From positions 1 through 40,712 of the forward strand of contig JAFUOY010000022.1 in assembly GCA_017481595.1 (NCBI GenBank): a stretch of 40,712 bases of DNA. The letters run 5' to 3'. The notes under the pieces are model-generated. The model made no database searches and was not told the origin of the DNA. It saw only the letters and a list, made by a program, of their open reading frames with translations. This document shows, piece after piece, positions 23,294-32,947 of the stretch (position 1 is its first letter; each line of letters opens with the position of its first letter). Source of the DNA: Clostridia bacterium (GTDB lineage Bacteria > Bacillota > Clostridia > Oscillospirales > CAG-272). A program made the position numbers and the translations under genes.

Positions 23294-25468
23294 TTATTGA
23301 ATCATATTCTTACACGAATACAAGCTATAGGCAGAGAGAGTAAATCCGTCGGTTATCTCCCCATTTTGTATCATAGAAAGAAGCTCCTCGGGAGTTTTTT
23401 CTGTGGAGCTTTTAATTCCCTCAATGACCTTGTCAACTCCCACATTTTCAGCGTCTATTTCGCAAAGATAAACATAAACCGTATCTCCGCAAAGACCGCT
23501 ATCCGCTACCGTCGTACCTAAAAGCTTGCCACTTATAATATTTTCAGGCTTTAAATTCAGCTCCTCGCAAAGCTCCTTTTTCGCATTTTCCAAGGGATCA
23601 ATTCCCACCTCACCAAATCCACGGGGAAACGCGTACTGAAAATCCCTTAGGGAGTGTCTGAATTGCTTAAGAAGAATAAGCTTGTCCTTGTGCTTTGGAA
23701 TTATTACGACGCCGCCCTTTTGCAAGGATACGACTCTTTCATAGGCGTAGTATCTTTTGTTTTCCTCGTCACGAATAAGGTCAACTATAAGCATACGGTA
23801 GGGGCTTTCATACACCACGCCGATCTCCCTTTTAGTGTCCTTCATAAATTGCTTTATTGCCTTGATATTAAATTCAATGGGCAAATCAGCCTCGCTCTTA
23901 AAAAGCTCGGGCTTTTCTTTTCTTAATTTGTAATATTTTTTTAAGGATCTTCGCATAGGGTCCTTTCCTCGTTTTATAAATTTGTAACGCTTGATACCGT
24001 TTTTGTTGCTGATTATAAGATAGATGAGGTAATAGCACCAATCGTAAAGAAGTAAAAAGAAATCAATTATAGAATCGATAATATCGTGGACGAAGAATAT
24101 CTTTTCCACAAGGGAAGAAAGGAGTCCGAACAAAAGGATCCTTGTTATATCTATGCCCATTATTTTGATTTCAAGTAAAGAGGGCAAAAACGCATTGAAT
24201 ATCTCAAGGCTTTCTATCCAATCTATAAGGGGGCTTACAAAAACCGCAAGAACGATATATATAAATATAATTCCAACTCTTAAAAGGGATTTTCTGAGTA
24301 CGTTGAAAAATTGACCTAAACGGCAAGGAGAGTAAATACTGCCCTCGCATCTCAATTTCTCCTTATTCTTTAAAAATCTCTTTTTAAAGGTGGGGGTAAG
24401 GAATCGCACCGCCACGCTCCAACGCGGTATTCTTACATTTGCTTCTTCCTTTGTTGCTCTGTGGGTGCTTAAATATCGTACAAATTGTATTTCAAAATCC
24501 TGCCAAAAATCATCCCCGAATATATCTGTATATCTTTTGGACACACAGCTTATACTGCTCTCGGTGGTGTAGTTATGGCACATATCCACAATAGAGGTTA
24601 CTAAAAAATTAAGATCGGTATCTTCAATTTTTTCTATTTTGCCGTACCATTCGCTTCTGGAATTTATGCCTTTTTTACCCTTTTCATCCAAGGATAAAAA
24701 TTCGTTTCTTATTCTGCTTACCTCTGTAAAAGCGGAGAGAAGCTGCGTATGTGAAAATGGAAGATCTTGTCCGTTTATCTGTTCACCCACCACGTGCATA
24801 TCCGTAAGGTATCTTGTCAGCACCTTGTCAATATACTGCTCAAGAGAGGGTCCCTTTTCCTGCTTTGCGCGGATGTAGGGCACCTCGGACATATCAATAT
24901 GGACTATCAGCTTTACGTAGCTGATTATTTTTTCAAGGTCGGCTATCTGCCGAAGCTCCGCCTCGGTCTTGTCCTTTGATTTCTTTTTCTTTTCCAAAAG
25001 CTCCTTTAAGGTATTAAGATCGTTAAATTTTATAGAGTCTATTATTATCTTCATTAAGTCCGTATCCGTTTGGTCAATGGGCCAGGCAGAGAAGACGAAC
25101 TTATATTTTTCCTTTTTAAGTATCTCGATAAGGGGCGTTTTTGTTTCCTCTGCCTTTATCTTTGCCGCCATAACGTGATCGTAGCTTTTTTGAACTGCGT
25201 TTATAATATATTGGGACGCGGTTTTGTAGCTGCCGAAAAGGGATATTTTTATTTTGTCAAGCTGAAAAAGCTTTACTATACTGTCGTAGTGCTTTTTATT
25301 TTCAAGGGCGCATAAAAAGGCGCGGGAGTCAGCAAGCTGATTAAAGGAAAGCACAAGGGAATTGCCCTTAACCATAATTTCGTCATACATTGCTTTTTGG
25401 GCTATTTCGATTTCCTTCCTTGACGTCCTTACGGAATCAAGCTCAAATAAATAGACTAATTTATTCAT
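23294..25468 (-). CDS. Large membrane protein with C-terminal Nudix hydrolase domain
   Basis: The 724-residue product has three parts. Residues 1-380 are soluble and mostly helical with no family I recognise; a very charged coiled-coil-like run (KKKKSKDKTEAE) lies near 160-172. Residues about 396-490 hold two or three membrane helices. Residues 550-724 are a Nudix domain, with a box from G617 to L639 ending KELCEEL. The metal-binding Glu pair (E635, E636) is present, but the family's first glutamate is I623 and the usual Arg is K631. Sequence around the box (AFPRGFGEVGIDPLENAKKE) resembles ADP-ribose pyrophosphatases. It may hydrolyse a nucleoside-diphosphate-linked metabolite. The start follows GGAGGGG; the gene is alone on its strand. 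Confidence 0.75.
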   Translation of the reverse strand: MNKLVYLFELDSVRTSRKEIEIAQKAMYDEIMVKGNSLVLSFNQLADSRAFLCALENKKHYDSIVKLFQLDKIKISLFGSYKTASQYIINAVQKSYDHVMAAKIKAEETKTPLIEILKKEKYKFVFSAWPIDQTDTDLMKIIIDSIKFNDLNTLKELLEKKKKSKDKTEAELRQIADLEKIISYVKLIVHIDMSEVPYIRAKQEKGPSLEQYIDKVLTRYLTDMHVVGEQINGQDLPFSHTQLLSAFTEVSRIRNEFLSLDEKGKKGINSRSEWYGKIEKIEDTDLNFLVTSIVDMCHNYTTESSISCVSKRYTDIFGDDFWQDFEIQFVRYLSTHRATKEEANVRIPRWSVAVRFLTPTFKKRFLKNKEKLRCEGSIYSPCRLGQFFNVLRKSLLRVGIIFIYIVLAVFVSPLIDWIESLEIFNAFLPSLLEIKIMGIDITRILLFGLLSSLVEKIFFVHDIIDSIIDFFLLLYDWCYYLIYLIISNKNGIKRYKFIKRGKDPMRRSLKKYYKLRKEKPELFKSEADLPIEFNIKAIKQFMKDTKREIGVVYESPYRMLIVDLIRDEENKRYYAYERVVSLQKGGVVIIPKHKDKLILLKQFRHSLRDFQYAFPRGFGEVGIDPLENAKKELCEELNLKPENIISGKLLGTTVADSGLCGDTVYVYLCEIDAENVGVDKVIEGIKSSTEKTPEELLSMIQNGEITDGFTLSAYSLYSCKNMIQ

Positions 25469-25499
25469 TTTTCCCCTCCTTTTTACTCTTTGTAACTTA

Positions 25500-25527
25500 A
25501 TTATACTACATTTTTATAAATAAACAA
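25500..25527 (-). promoter_or_regulatory. Promoter of the Nudix membrane gene
   Basis: On the minus strand TATAAT (25505-25500) is perfect. TTGTTT (25527-25522) stands 16 bases upstream as a weak -35. It lies 32 bases before the start codon at 25468. Confidence 0.5.
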
Positions 25528-25576
25528 AGGATTTTTTACTAAAATAAATATTTAATTTCCCAATACCGTATTTTTA

Positions 25577-25585
25577 TGCTATAAT
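25577..25585 (+). promoter_or_regulatory. Extended -10 promoter of the HD-mannosidase operon
   Basis: TGCTATAAT is a consensus extended -10 element (TG at 25577-25578, TATAAT at 25580-25585). No good -35 lies 17 bases upstream, as is usual with extended -10 promoters. It is 29 bases before the ATG at 25614 and runs back to back with the Nudix promoter. Confidence 0.6.
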
Positions 25586-25613
25586 AAATTTAATAAGGCT
25601 ACGGGAGGCAGAT

Positions 25614-26171
25614 ATGGAGCAAAGAGAGTTTATTGATTTTTTAAATTTAATAGAGAAGCTTAAATGTAACACACGCCACTCCTGGACGTCCACGGGCAGA
25701 CGGGAAAGCGTAGCAGAGCATTCCTGGCGCCTTGCCGTAATGGCTATGCTTTGTGGAAACGAATATCCCGACCTTGATATAAATAAGGTAATAAAAATGT
25801 GCCTCGTCCACGATTTCGGGGAGGCAATTACGGGAGATATTCCCGCCTTTTTAAAGACGGATCAGCACGAAAAAGCCGAGGATGTGGCTGTAAATACTAT
25901 TTTAGCCACCTTGCCCGAGGCAGAAAGAAAAGAAATTTCCGCCCTTTTTGACGAAATGAGGGAAAGAGCCACTCCCGAAGCCAAGCTTTTTAAAGCCCTT
26001 GATAATATGGAAGCCTTGGTTTCCCACAACGAAGCGGACATTTCCACCTGGCTGCCGAGGGAATATGATGACAATATTATCTACGGTAAGGAAAACGCAT
26101 CCTGGTCGGAATGGACAAGGGAGCTTCATAAGGAAATAACGAAGGACACAATTAAAAAAATAGGAGAATAA
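25614..26171 (+). CDS. HD-domain phosphohydrolase, YfbR/HDDC2-like
   Basis: This 185-residue protein has the HD metal-binding set: H36 in AEHSWR, H66-D67 in LVHDFGEAITGDIP and D130 in KALDNMEAL. This is the pattern of 5'-deoxynucleotidases of the YfbR and HDDC2 type, which remove phosphate from deoxynucleoside monophosphates; the substrate here is inferred from family only. ACGGGAGGCAG precedes the ATG. The mannosidase gene starts 2 bases after the stop, so the two are translated together, which is an unusual pairing. Confidence 0.85.
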   Translation: MEQREFIDFLNLIEKLKCNTRHSWTSTGRRESVAEHSWRLAVMAMLCGNEYPDLDINKVIKMCLVHDFGEAITGDIPAFLKTDQHEKAEDVAVNTILATLPEAERKEISALFDEMRERATPEAKLFKALDNMEALVSHNEADISTWLPREYDDNIIYGKENASWSEWTRELHKEITKDTIKKIGE

Positions 26172-26173
26172 AT

Positions 26174-28570
26174 ATGGTACTTAATAATTGGAAAATGAAT
26201 TATGAGGGATACAGCGCCCTTGAGTGTACTGCCCCCTGCTCAATGTACAGCGTACTTCTTCAGCACGGCTTGATAGAGGACCCCTTTTACGGAATCAACG
26301 AGCTTAAGCTGACAGGACTTTCCGACAAGGATTGCGCCTTTTTTACGGAATTTTCCGTTGATGAAATTGACCTTAATAAGGAACACACAGAGCTTGTCTT
26401 TTTGGGACTTGACACCCTTTGCCGTATTTATATAAACGATAATCTTATCGCAAGCACAAAAAATATGCACAGAAGGTATGTTTTCGACGTTAAAAATCAA
26501 CTTTTACTTGGCAAAAACACCCTTCGCCTTGAATTTTCATCACCTACCGAATATTTTAAGATGATGGATAACAAGCATTTTCTTAAAACCAATAACGATA
26601 CTATCCCGGGTGCTTCGCATTTAAGAAAGGCGTTTTATATGTCGGGCTGGGACTGGGGACCTATGCTTCCCGATATGGGTATTTTCCGCCCCGTTATGCT
26701 TGAATGTTATGATGATGACAAGATCGAAAATATCTTCGTCCGTCAGTACCATAAGGGAAACGAGGTTGATCTTGACATAAGCGTTGAAACAAGACATAAT
26801 AAGGATCTTCCCATTACCGTGTCTATAAACGGTGAGGAGCTTACCCTTGATAAAAATAAAAAATGCAAAACCGTAATAAAAGAGCCAAGGCTCTGGTGGG
26901 CAAGAGGCTACGGAGAGCAGAATTTGTATGAAATAAGCGCCAAAATTACAAAAAACGGCGCAGACGTGGATGAAAAAACTCAAAAAATCGGTCTTCGCAC
27001 CCTTACCGTCAGCACCGAGAGAGATGAAAACGGAAGCGAATTCTGCTTCGTTTTAAACGGCATAAAGGTCTTTGCTATGGGCGCAAACTACATTCCCCAG
27101 GATAATATCCTTTCAAGAATAAATCCTGAAAGAACAAAAGAGCTTCTTAAAATGGCGCTTGATGCCAATTTCAACTGCATCCGTATCTGGGGCGGCGGCT
27201 ACTATCCCGAGGACGAATTTTACGATCTTTGCGACGAGTACGGTCTTATGGTATGGCAGGACAGTATGATCGCCTGCTGCAACGTGTGGCTGAACGAGGA
27301 AATGACGGAGGAGCTTACGGAGGAGATGATCTACAATCTCAAGAGATTAAGACACCATCCGTCCCTTGGTATCTGGTGCGGCAACAACGAAATGGAAGAG
27401 GCGGTAATGTATTGGGACGATTACGGAGGAAACAACGCCCTTGTAAGAGAGGACTACATAGAACTTTACGAACGGATTTTCCCCGCACTTGTGGATAAAT
27501 ACGCCCCCGAGACCTTCTATTGGCAGGCAAGTCCCTCATCGGGCGGAGGATTTGATGATCCAAGCTGCGGCCACAGAGGTGACACCCATTTTTGGGAGGT
27601 ATGGCACGGAAGCAAGCCCTTTACCGAGTACAGAAAGCGTAAATTCCGCTTCTGCTCCGAGTACGGATTTGAAAGCTATCCCTCTATGAAGACCATAAAG
27701 ACCTTTGCCGAGGAAGAGGACATGAACTGCTTCTCCCGAGTGATGGAAAACCATCAGAAATGCAAATCGGGAAATATGAAGATACTTATGTACCTTGCAG
27801 ACGTTTACCTCTATCCCAACTCCTTTGAGGACCTTGTGTACGCATCCCAGCTTCTTCAGGCGGACGCCATAAAGTACGGCGTTGAGCATTTCAGAAGATG
27901 CCGCGGATATACAATGGGCTCAGTTTATTGGCAGTTTAACGATTGCTGGCCCGTTGCATCCTGGTCAAGCGTGGACAGTCTTGGCAGATACAAGGCGCTT
28001 CACTACGCGGCAAAGAAATTCTACGCCCCCGTTGCTATGGGACTTTTCCTTGAAAACGATAAGCTTACTGTCAATATTGCAAACGAAACAATGTCCGATT
28101 TTAAGGGCAGCATAAAGGTATGCTTCAGCGATTGCGAATTCAACGTAAGTGTAAGCTGTGAAAAGGACGTAGCCGTAGGCGCCCTTTCCTCCCTTGACGT
28201 ATATACGACGGATACGGCGTACGAAAACAAATACGGCGAATATATGTACGCAGAGCTTTATGACAAGGACGGCAATTTCATAATGCGACAGACAGAGCTT
28301 TACGTAAAGCCCAAGCATTTTGAGTGGAAAAAGCCAAATATCTCGGTGGACGTGTACGAAAAAGAGAGCGGCGCTATAATTGAGCTTTCCTCCGACGTGT
28401 TTACAAAGGGCGTATTTATAGACTTCGATAACTGCGACCCCGTTCTTTCCGACAATTTCTTCGATATAGTAAATAAGGAAAAGGTAAGAATAGACGCTTC
28501 AACGGGTGTAAGCATAGAGGAGCTTAAAAAGCAAATTAAGATAAAAACTGTGTATAACATAGGTAGATAA
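26174..28570 (+). CDS. GH2 beta-mannosidase
   Basis: The 798-residue enzyme has the GH2 layout: sugar-binding jelly roll (about residues 1-180, with GWDWGPMLPDMGIF near 158-171), an immunoglobulin-like domain and a TIM barrel. The acid/base is E406 in WCGNNE; the nucleophile is E496 in FCSEYGFES. GNNE and SEYGF are what I recall from beta-mannosidases rather than beta-galactosidases. GANYIPQDN and IRIWGGGYY also fit. There is no signal peptide, so it acts in the cytoplasm on mannose-terminated oligosaccharides, perhaps from mannan or N-glycan cores. The start is coupled to the HD gene by AGGAG inside that gene's end. Confidence 0.93.
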   Translation: MVLNNWKMNYEGYSALECTAPCSMYSVLLQHGLIEDPFYGINELKLTGLSDKDCAFFTEFSVDEIDLNKEHTELVFLGLDTLCRIYINDNLIASTKNMHRRYVFDVKNQLLLGKNTLRLEFSSPTEYFKMMDNKHFLKTNNDTIPGASHLRKAFYMSGWDWGPMLPDMGIFRPVMLECYDDDKIENIFVRQYHKGNEVDLDISVETRHNKDLPITVSINGEELTLDKNKKCKTVIKEPRLWWARGYGEQNLYEISAKITKNGADVDEKTQKIGLRTLTVSTERDENGSEFCFVLNGIKVFAMGANYIPQDNILSRINPERTKELLKMALDANFNCIRIWGGGYYPEDEFYDLCDEYGLMVWQDSMIACCNVWLNEEMTEELTEEMIYNLKRLRHHPSLGIWCGNNEMEEAVMYWDDYGGNNALVREDYIELYERIFPALVDKYAPETFYWQASPSSGGGFDDPSCGHRGDTHFWEVWHGSKPFTEYRKRKFRFCSEYGFESYPSMKTIKTFAEEEDMNCFSRVMENHQKCKSGNMKILMYLADVYLYPNSFEDLVYASQLLQADAIKYGVEHFRRCRGYTMGSVYWQFNDCWPVASWSSVDSLGRYKALHYAAKKFYAPVAMGLFLENDKLTVNIANETMSDFKGSIKVCFSDCEFNVSVSCEKDVAVGALSSLDVYTTDTAYENKYGEYMYAELYDKDGNFIMRQTELYVKPKHFEWKKPNISVDVYEKESGAIIELSSDVFTKGVFIDFDNCDPVLSDNFFDIVNKEKVRIDASTGVSIEELKKQIKIKTVYNIGR

Positions 28571-28575
28571 AAAAA

Positions 28576-28614
28576 TAAAGGATGCAGACGAAATTTCGTC
28601 TGCATCCTTTTTTT
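28576..28614. terminator. Terminator after the mannosidase gene
   Basis: A-run plus AAGGATGCAGACGAAA pairs perfectly with TTTCGTCTGCATCCTT, followed by seven T. It works in either direction and lies about 10 bases after the stop. Confidence 0.95.
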
Positions 28615-28674
28615 ATGCTTGGATAAAATAACGTCAAAGGCGAATAATATAAAAAAACAAAAGGCGGAAGAAAA

Positions 28675-29802
28675 ATGAGGATCTTATACGTTACCACGGT
28701 TGGCGGTATGATGAATTTTTTTAAATCCTTTATATACAGACTTATAAAGGAGGGGCACACAGTTGACATAGCCTGTAATCATACGGATGCCGTACCTAAG
28801 CTATACAGGGAGCTTGGGTGCAGAATTTATTCCATCTCCTGCACGAGAAATCCCGTATGCACGGGTACTGTTAAGGCGGTGTACGATATAAAAAGAATAG
28901 TTAAGCATCAGGGATACGATATTGTGCATTGTCACTCCCCCATAGCCTCGATGTGTACCAGGATTGCCTGTATGGGAGAACGGAAAAAAGGTCTTAAGGT
29001 GGTTTATACCGCCCACGGCTTCCATTTTTACAATGGAGCGCCACTGAAAAACTGGTTGATTTATTATCCTATAGAAAAGATTCTTTCAAGATTTACCGAC
29101 GTGCTAATAACCATAAATAAGGAGGACTATTACCGCGCCGCAGAAAAAATGAATGCAAAAAGGACCTTATACGTACCAGGCGTTGGCATAGATACGAAAA
29201 GATTTGCTACGGTAAAGGTAAATAAAGCAAAGAAGAAAAGGGAGATCGGCGTGCCTGTAAGAGCGCCTCTTCTTCTTTCCATAGGGGAGCTTAACGAAAA
29301 TAAAAACCATAAAACGGTTATTTACGCCCTTGCCCGAATGGAAAACAAAAATATTCATTACGCGGTGGCAGGCACGGGAGAGCTACGGGATGAGCTTATA
29401 TCCCTCGCCAGATCCATCGGAGTGGAGGATAGGGTGCATCTTTTAGGCTTCCGAACGGATATTGCGGAGCTTTGTAAGGTGAGTGACTACTATATTCACC
29501 CATCCTTCAGAGAGGGCTTGCCCGTTTCCATAATGGAGGCAATGGCAACGGGACTGCCTGTTTTGGTATCGGATACAAGAGGCTGCACCGAGCTTGCAAA
29601 GGGGGAGGGCGCCTTGCTTTTTGACCCTTATAATATAACCGAGTGCCAAAGCTCCATTTCAAAAATAACCAAAATGGATAAGGAAAAAATGGGGGATTAT
29701 AATATGAAGCGGATAATTCCGTACTCGGTGGAAAATATAAATTCTCAGATGATAGATATTTACAGGGGAAATTATGATGGAAAATATGGGTATAAGGCTT
29801 AG
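28675..29802 (+). CDS. GT4-family glycosyltransferase, first of exopolysaccharide operon
   Basis: A GT-B fold enzyme of 375 residues. The N-terminal lobe has MRILYVTTVGGMMNFF and HCHSPIASMCTRI with YTAHGFHFYNGAPL. The C-terminal donor site has LSIGELNENKNHKT, then HPSFREGLPVSIMEAMATGLPV with the EX7E pair (E in FREG, E in MEAM). These are the marks of capsule or exopolysaccharide transferases of the EpsD or CapM kind. It opens a five-gene operon that overlaps or abuts throughout. GGCGGAAG precedes the ATG; the promoter is weak or unclear. The sugar donor cannot be read. Confidence 0.9.
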   Translation: MRILYVTTVGGMMNFFKSFIYRLIKEGHTVDIACNHTDAVPKLYRELGCRIYSISCTRNPVCTGTVKAVYDIKRIVKHQGYDIVHCHSPIASMCTRIACMGERKKGLKVVYTAHGFHFYNGAPLKNWLIYYPIEKILSRFTDVLITINKEDYYRAAEKMNAKRTLYVPGVGIDTKRFATVKVNKAKKKREIGVPVRAPLLLSIGELNENKNHKTVIYALARMENKNIHYAVAGTGELRDELISLARSIGVEDRVHLLGFRTDIAELCKVSDYYIHPSFREGLPVSIMEAMATGLPVLVSDTRGCTELAKGEGALLFDPYNITECQSSISKITKMDKEKMGDYNMKRIIPYSVENINSQMIDIYRGNYDGKYGYKA

Positions 29803-30775
29803 TATAGTAGTTCCCGTTTTCAGGGTGGAAGGATTTTTAAGAAAGTGTATTGAGTCCTTTGTAGGTCAAATGAACAAAGGAGTGGAGCTGATTTTGGTAG
29901 ACGACGGGAGTGACGATAAATGCCCCATAATATGCGACGAATATGCGTTTTTAAAAGAAAATATCAAGGTGATACACAAGAAAAACGGCGGACTTGTGTC
30001 TGCGGTCAAGGCGGGAATAATGGAATCAAGGGGAGAATATATCGGCTTTTGCGATGGGGACGATTACGTAGATGATTCCTATATAAAAAACATCCTTGAT
30101 ATTATAAATAAATATAATGCGGATATAATATTATTTGATTTTTACCGCGTTATATACGGCACGGATATAAAAAACGTGGAGGGGAGTGTCTTGATTCCAA
30201 GAGGACTCAGCAGCGGAGAGGGATGCATTGATGTTCGCGGAAGATATATGGAAAGGGGAGGAATTTCCCCCTGCAGATGGAATAAGGTAATAAAAAAAGA
30301 GCTTGTGGATAGGATAATGGAGCTTTATGACGAGAGGGTAAGGATCGGGGAGGACATTGTCTTTACCGCGCCCCTTATATATTCTATGAGATCGGTCTAC
30401 TATATTGATAAGCCCCTTATTTACTACAATATAAATCCCAACTCAATGACGCAGAGCTTTAATAAAAATTATCTTAAGGATTATAACCTTATATACGAGA
30501 TCCTTTCGCGGTTTTTTAAGAGTGATAAAGCTTTTTTAAGCCATATTTATTACGTAAATATGCGCACCCTTGTAAACTCTGTGTCAAAGTCCGATATGAA
30601 AAGAAAAGCACCGTATCTTAAGGCAGTATTTTCTGATGATGAAATAAAGGAAAGACTAAAACACCTTGATACCTCGCGCCTTTCCTTTGGCGACCGCGTT
30701 TTTTACGCCTTTATGAAATCAAATAAGCCATCCGTCCTTTTGCTTATGGCGTCCGTATACAGGAAGGTCAAATAG
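29774..30775 (+). CDS. GT2-family glycosyltransferase
   Basis: A GT-A enzyme of 333 residues. IRLSIVVPVFRVEGFLRKCIESF leads into VELILVDDGSDD (nucleotide site) and IGFCDGDDYVDD with the metal-binding DGDD (DXD) motif. The acceptor part has RWNKVIKKEL and RIGEDIVF. The start region holds ATG 29774 and 29777; GGGGAA spaces better to the second. It overlaps the preceding gene by 29 bases and shares one base with the next start. It would add a sugar to a lipid-linked intermediate. Confidence 0.92.
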   Translation: MMENMGIRLSIVVPVFRVEGFLRKCIESFVGQMNKGVELILVDDGSDDKCPIICDEYAFLKENIKVIHKKNGGLVSAVKAGIMESRGEYIGFCDGDDYVDDSYIKNILDIINKYNADIILFDFYRVIYGTDIKNVEGSVLIPRGLSSGEGCIDVRGRYMERGGISPCRWNKVIKKELVDRIMELYDERVRIGEDIVFTAPLIYSMRSVYYIDKPLIYYNINPNSMTQSFNKNYLKDYNLIYEILSRFFKSDKAFLSHIYYVNMRTLVNSVSKSDMKRKAPYLKAVFSDDEIKERLKHLDTSRLSFGDRVFYAFMKSNKPSVLLLMASVYRKVK

Positions 30776-31860
30776 TGGAGTCCCTTGTTCTTTACTATAC
30801 CGCCTTTGGCTGCTCCTCGGTAATAAGCTCATATTCCGACAGGGTCATTAAAAGTAAACGGCTAAAATACGTTTTTGCCGTGTTGTTGCCCGTTCTTATT
30901 TCCACCTTGAGATACGGCATAGGCACGGACTATTTTTCCTATTCCTATTATTACGGCGAGGTGGCATCGGGAAATATAAGCACGGATATGGAGCCTCTTT
31001 TTGCTGCCCTTAATTATCTGTCGTTTCTCATATTTAACAGATACAGGGGCGTGCTTTTTCTTTCCTCTCTGTTAACCTGTACCCTTGTATACCTGTCTGC
31101 AACCGCCGTGTTTTCGGGGTGGAGAAGCGGGCTTTCTATGTGGATATTTTACTGCGTGTATTTTTCCGCTTCACTTAACGTGATGCGGCAGATAATTGCT
31201 CTTTCCTTTGTTATATTTGCTCTTGCAAATTTGAAAAAGGGTAGAATTGCAATATTTATGATCCTTACTTCCATAGCCACCTTTTTTCATATAAGCGCAG
31301 TAGTAGGCTTTTCCTTTCTTTTTGCGTATCTTCTTTCAAGGAGCAAAAGGGGTATATATATCTACCTTGCATTAAACGGAGCAGCCTCATTGATATTTGC
31401 TCTTTTCGGCGGCAGAATTTTAAGTCTGCTGCCCGAGTTTATAAGGACAAAATACGGAAAATATTTTACAAATTCCTTGGGACGTGTGGTTGATTTTGAA
31501 TTTTTAGTTGATATTCTGCCATCCCTTCTTCTTGTATTGATACCCGCTATCTGTTATTTGTTTTTCATAAAGGGCAGGGATGAAAACAGTATTTTCTTCC
31601 TTGTTTCTCTTTTGTCAGTACCCGTTTTAATGCTTGGATATAGCTTTTCTTATTTTCAAAGGCTTATATATTATTTTGATTTTGCCAATATGTTCACGTT
31701 CCCTATTATTTGTAAAAGCATGACGAAAAACAGACACGCCTGCCTGCTTTTTGCTTGTGTTACCCTGTTTTTTGGCTTTTATTTCTGGTATTCCTCGTAT
31801 TACGTGGGCAGTAATGAAATTTTTCCCTACAGATATGTCGGGATCTTGGAGGTTTTATGA
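30775..31860 (+). CDS. EpsG/Wzy-like polysaccharide polymerase
   Basis: A 361-residue membrane protein with about ten or more helices. STLRYGIGTDYFSYSYYYG near residues 42-60 is the EpsG signature region as I recall it (RYxxGTDY). The family joins repeat units outside the membrane. It starts with GTG at 30775, directly overlapping the upstream TAG (TAGTG), with AGGAAGG before it. It overlaps the next gene by 4 bases. The family, not the sugar linkage, can be assigned. Confidence 0.85.
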   Translation: MESLVLYYTAFGCSSVISSYSDRVIKSKRLKYVFAVLLPVLISTLRYGIGTDYFSYSYYYGEVASGNISTDMEPLFAALNYLSFLIFNRYRGVLFLSSLLTCTLVYLSATAVFSGWRSGLSMWIFYCVYFSASLNVMRQIIALSFVIFALANLKKGRIAIFMILTSIATFFHISAVVGFSFLFAYLLSRSKRGIYIYLALNGAASLIFALFGGRILSLLPEFIRTKYGKYFTNSLGRVVDFEFLVDILPSLLLVLIPAICYLFFIKGRDENSIFFLVSLLSVPVLMLGYSFSYFQRLIYYFDFANMFTFPIICKSMTKNRHACLLFACVTLFFGFYFWYSSYYVGSNEIFPYRYVGILEVL

Positions 31861-32939
31861 AAATATGCTTTTTGATACAGCAATATAATAACGGTGGTGG
31901 GACGGAAATGGCTCTTTCCTCCGTGGCAAACGGACTTGTTAAGAGAGGATACGATATTATGATATTGAGCATAGGTAAGGGAAAATCTCCTCGCTTTCAT
32001 ACCTCCGAAAAAATAAAGCTCCGTGAGCTTGATATGGGTAATGACGGAAGAAAAAGTAGAATAAAAGAATTAAAAACTATTTTTCAGGTGCGAAAAGCTA
32101 TGCTTGGAGTATTAAAAACCGAAAAACCAAAGGTAATAGTGGCGGTTGATATCGTTCTTTATCACTATGTAGATTATCTGTGCAAAAGAATAAATGCATA
32201 CGGTATAGGATGGGAGCATTATTGTCTTGAATCAAGAAAGGGCGCTCTTATTTCTTATTCAAGAGATCTGTCGGTAAAAAACGGAGCCTATACCGTGGTA
32301 ATAAGCGACAGAGACCTTTTGGCGTATAAAAACAGATATCCCAAATCAAGAAGCATTGTAAGGATATACGATCCCGTTTTTATGGAGGAGGAGCCTACCG
32401 TAAACGTGGATAACAAGCGAATAATAGCGGCAGGCAGACTTACGGAGCAAAAGGGCTTTGATCTTCTTATTGAAGCATGGAGCAAAATATACGACAGGGT
32501 TATGGATTGGGAGCTGTATATTTACGGCGAGGGAGAGGATAGAGAAAAGCTACAGGGGATGATAGATTCCTACGGACTTGATAACGTATTCCTTGCGGGA
32601 TATTCGGAGAATTTAGGTGAGGAAATGGATAAGGCGTCCATATTCGTTCTTTCATCAAGATACGAGGGCTTCGGGCTCGTCCTTGCGGAGGCAATGGCAA
32701 AGGGTATCCCCGCCATCAGCTTTGACTGTCCCTCGGGTCCCTCGGAAATTATATCCCACGATAAAAACGGCTTTTTAGTTCCTCCCATGGACGTTAACAG
32801 ACTTGGGGAAAGGATCTTAAAATTGACCGAAAGCAGACAGTTAAGAAAGCTCTTTTCGGAAAACACAAGACAAAATCTTTATAAATTCAATATAGAATCC
32901 GTTATTTCAGAGTGGGAAAAGCTACTTTATAGCATCTGA
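31857..32939 (+). CDS. GT4-family glycosyltransferase, second
   Basis: A 360-residue GT-B enzyme. The N-terminal lobe starts MKICFLIQQYNNGGGTEMALSSVANGL, with GIGWEHYCLES in the acceptor part. The C-terminal lobe has IAAGRLTEQKGFDLLIEAW, then LSSRYEGFGLVLAEAMAKGIP with the EX7E pair and FDCPSGPSEII. This resembles Amylovoran or LPS core transferases. It starts with an ATGA overlap on the EpsG-like gene. The donor sugar is unknown. Confidence 0.92.
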   Translation: MKICFLIQQYNNGGGTEMALSSVANGLVKRGYDIMILSIGKGKSPRFHTSEKIKLRELDMGNDGRKSRIKELKTIFQVRKAMLGVLKTEKPKVIVAVDIVLYHYVDYLCKRINAYGIGWEHYCLESRKGALISYSRDLSVKNGAYTVVISDRDLLAYKNRYPKSRSIVRIYDPVFMEEEPTVNVDNKRIIAAGRLTEQKGFDLLIEAWSKIYDRVMDWELYIYGEGEDREKLQGMIDSYGLDNVFLAGYSENLGEEMDKASIFVLSSRYEGFGLVLAEAMAKGIPAISFDCPSGPSEIISHDKNGFLVPPMDVNRLGERILKLTESRQLRKLFSENTRQNLYKFNIESVISEWEKLLYSI

Positions 32940-32947
32940 GGTGAGAT

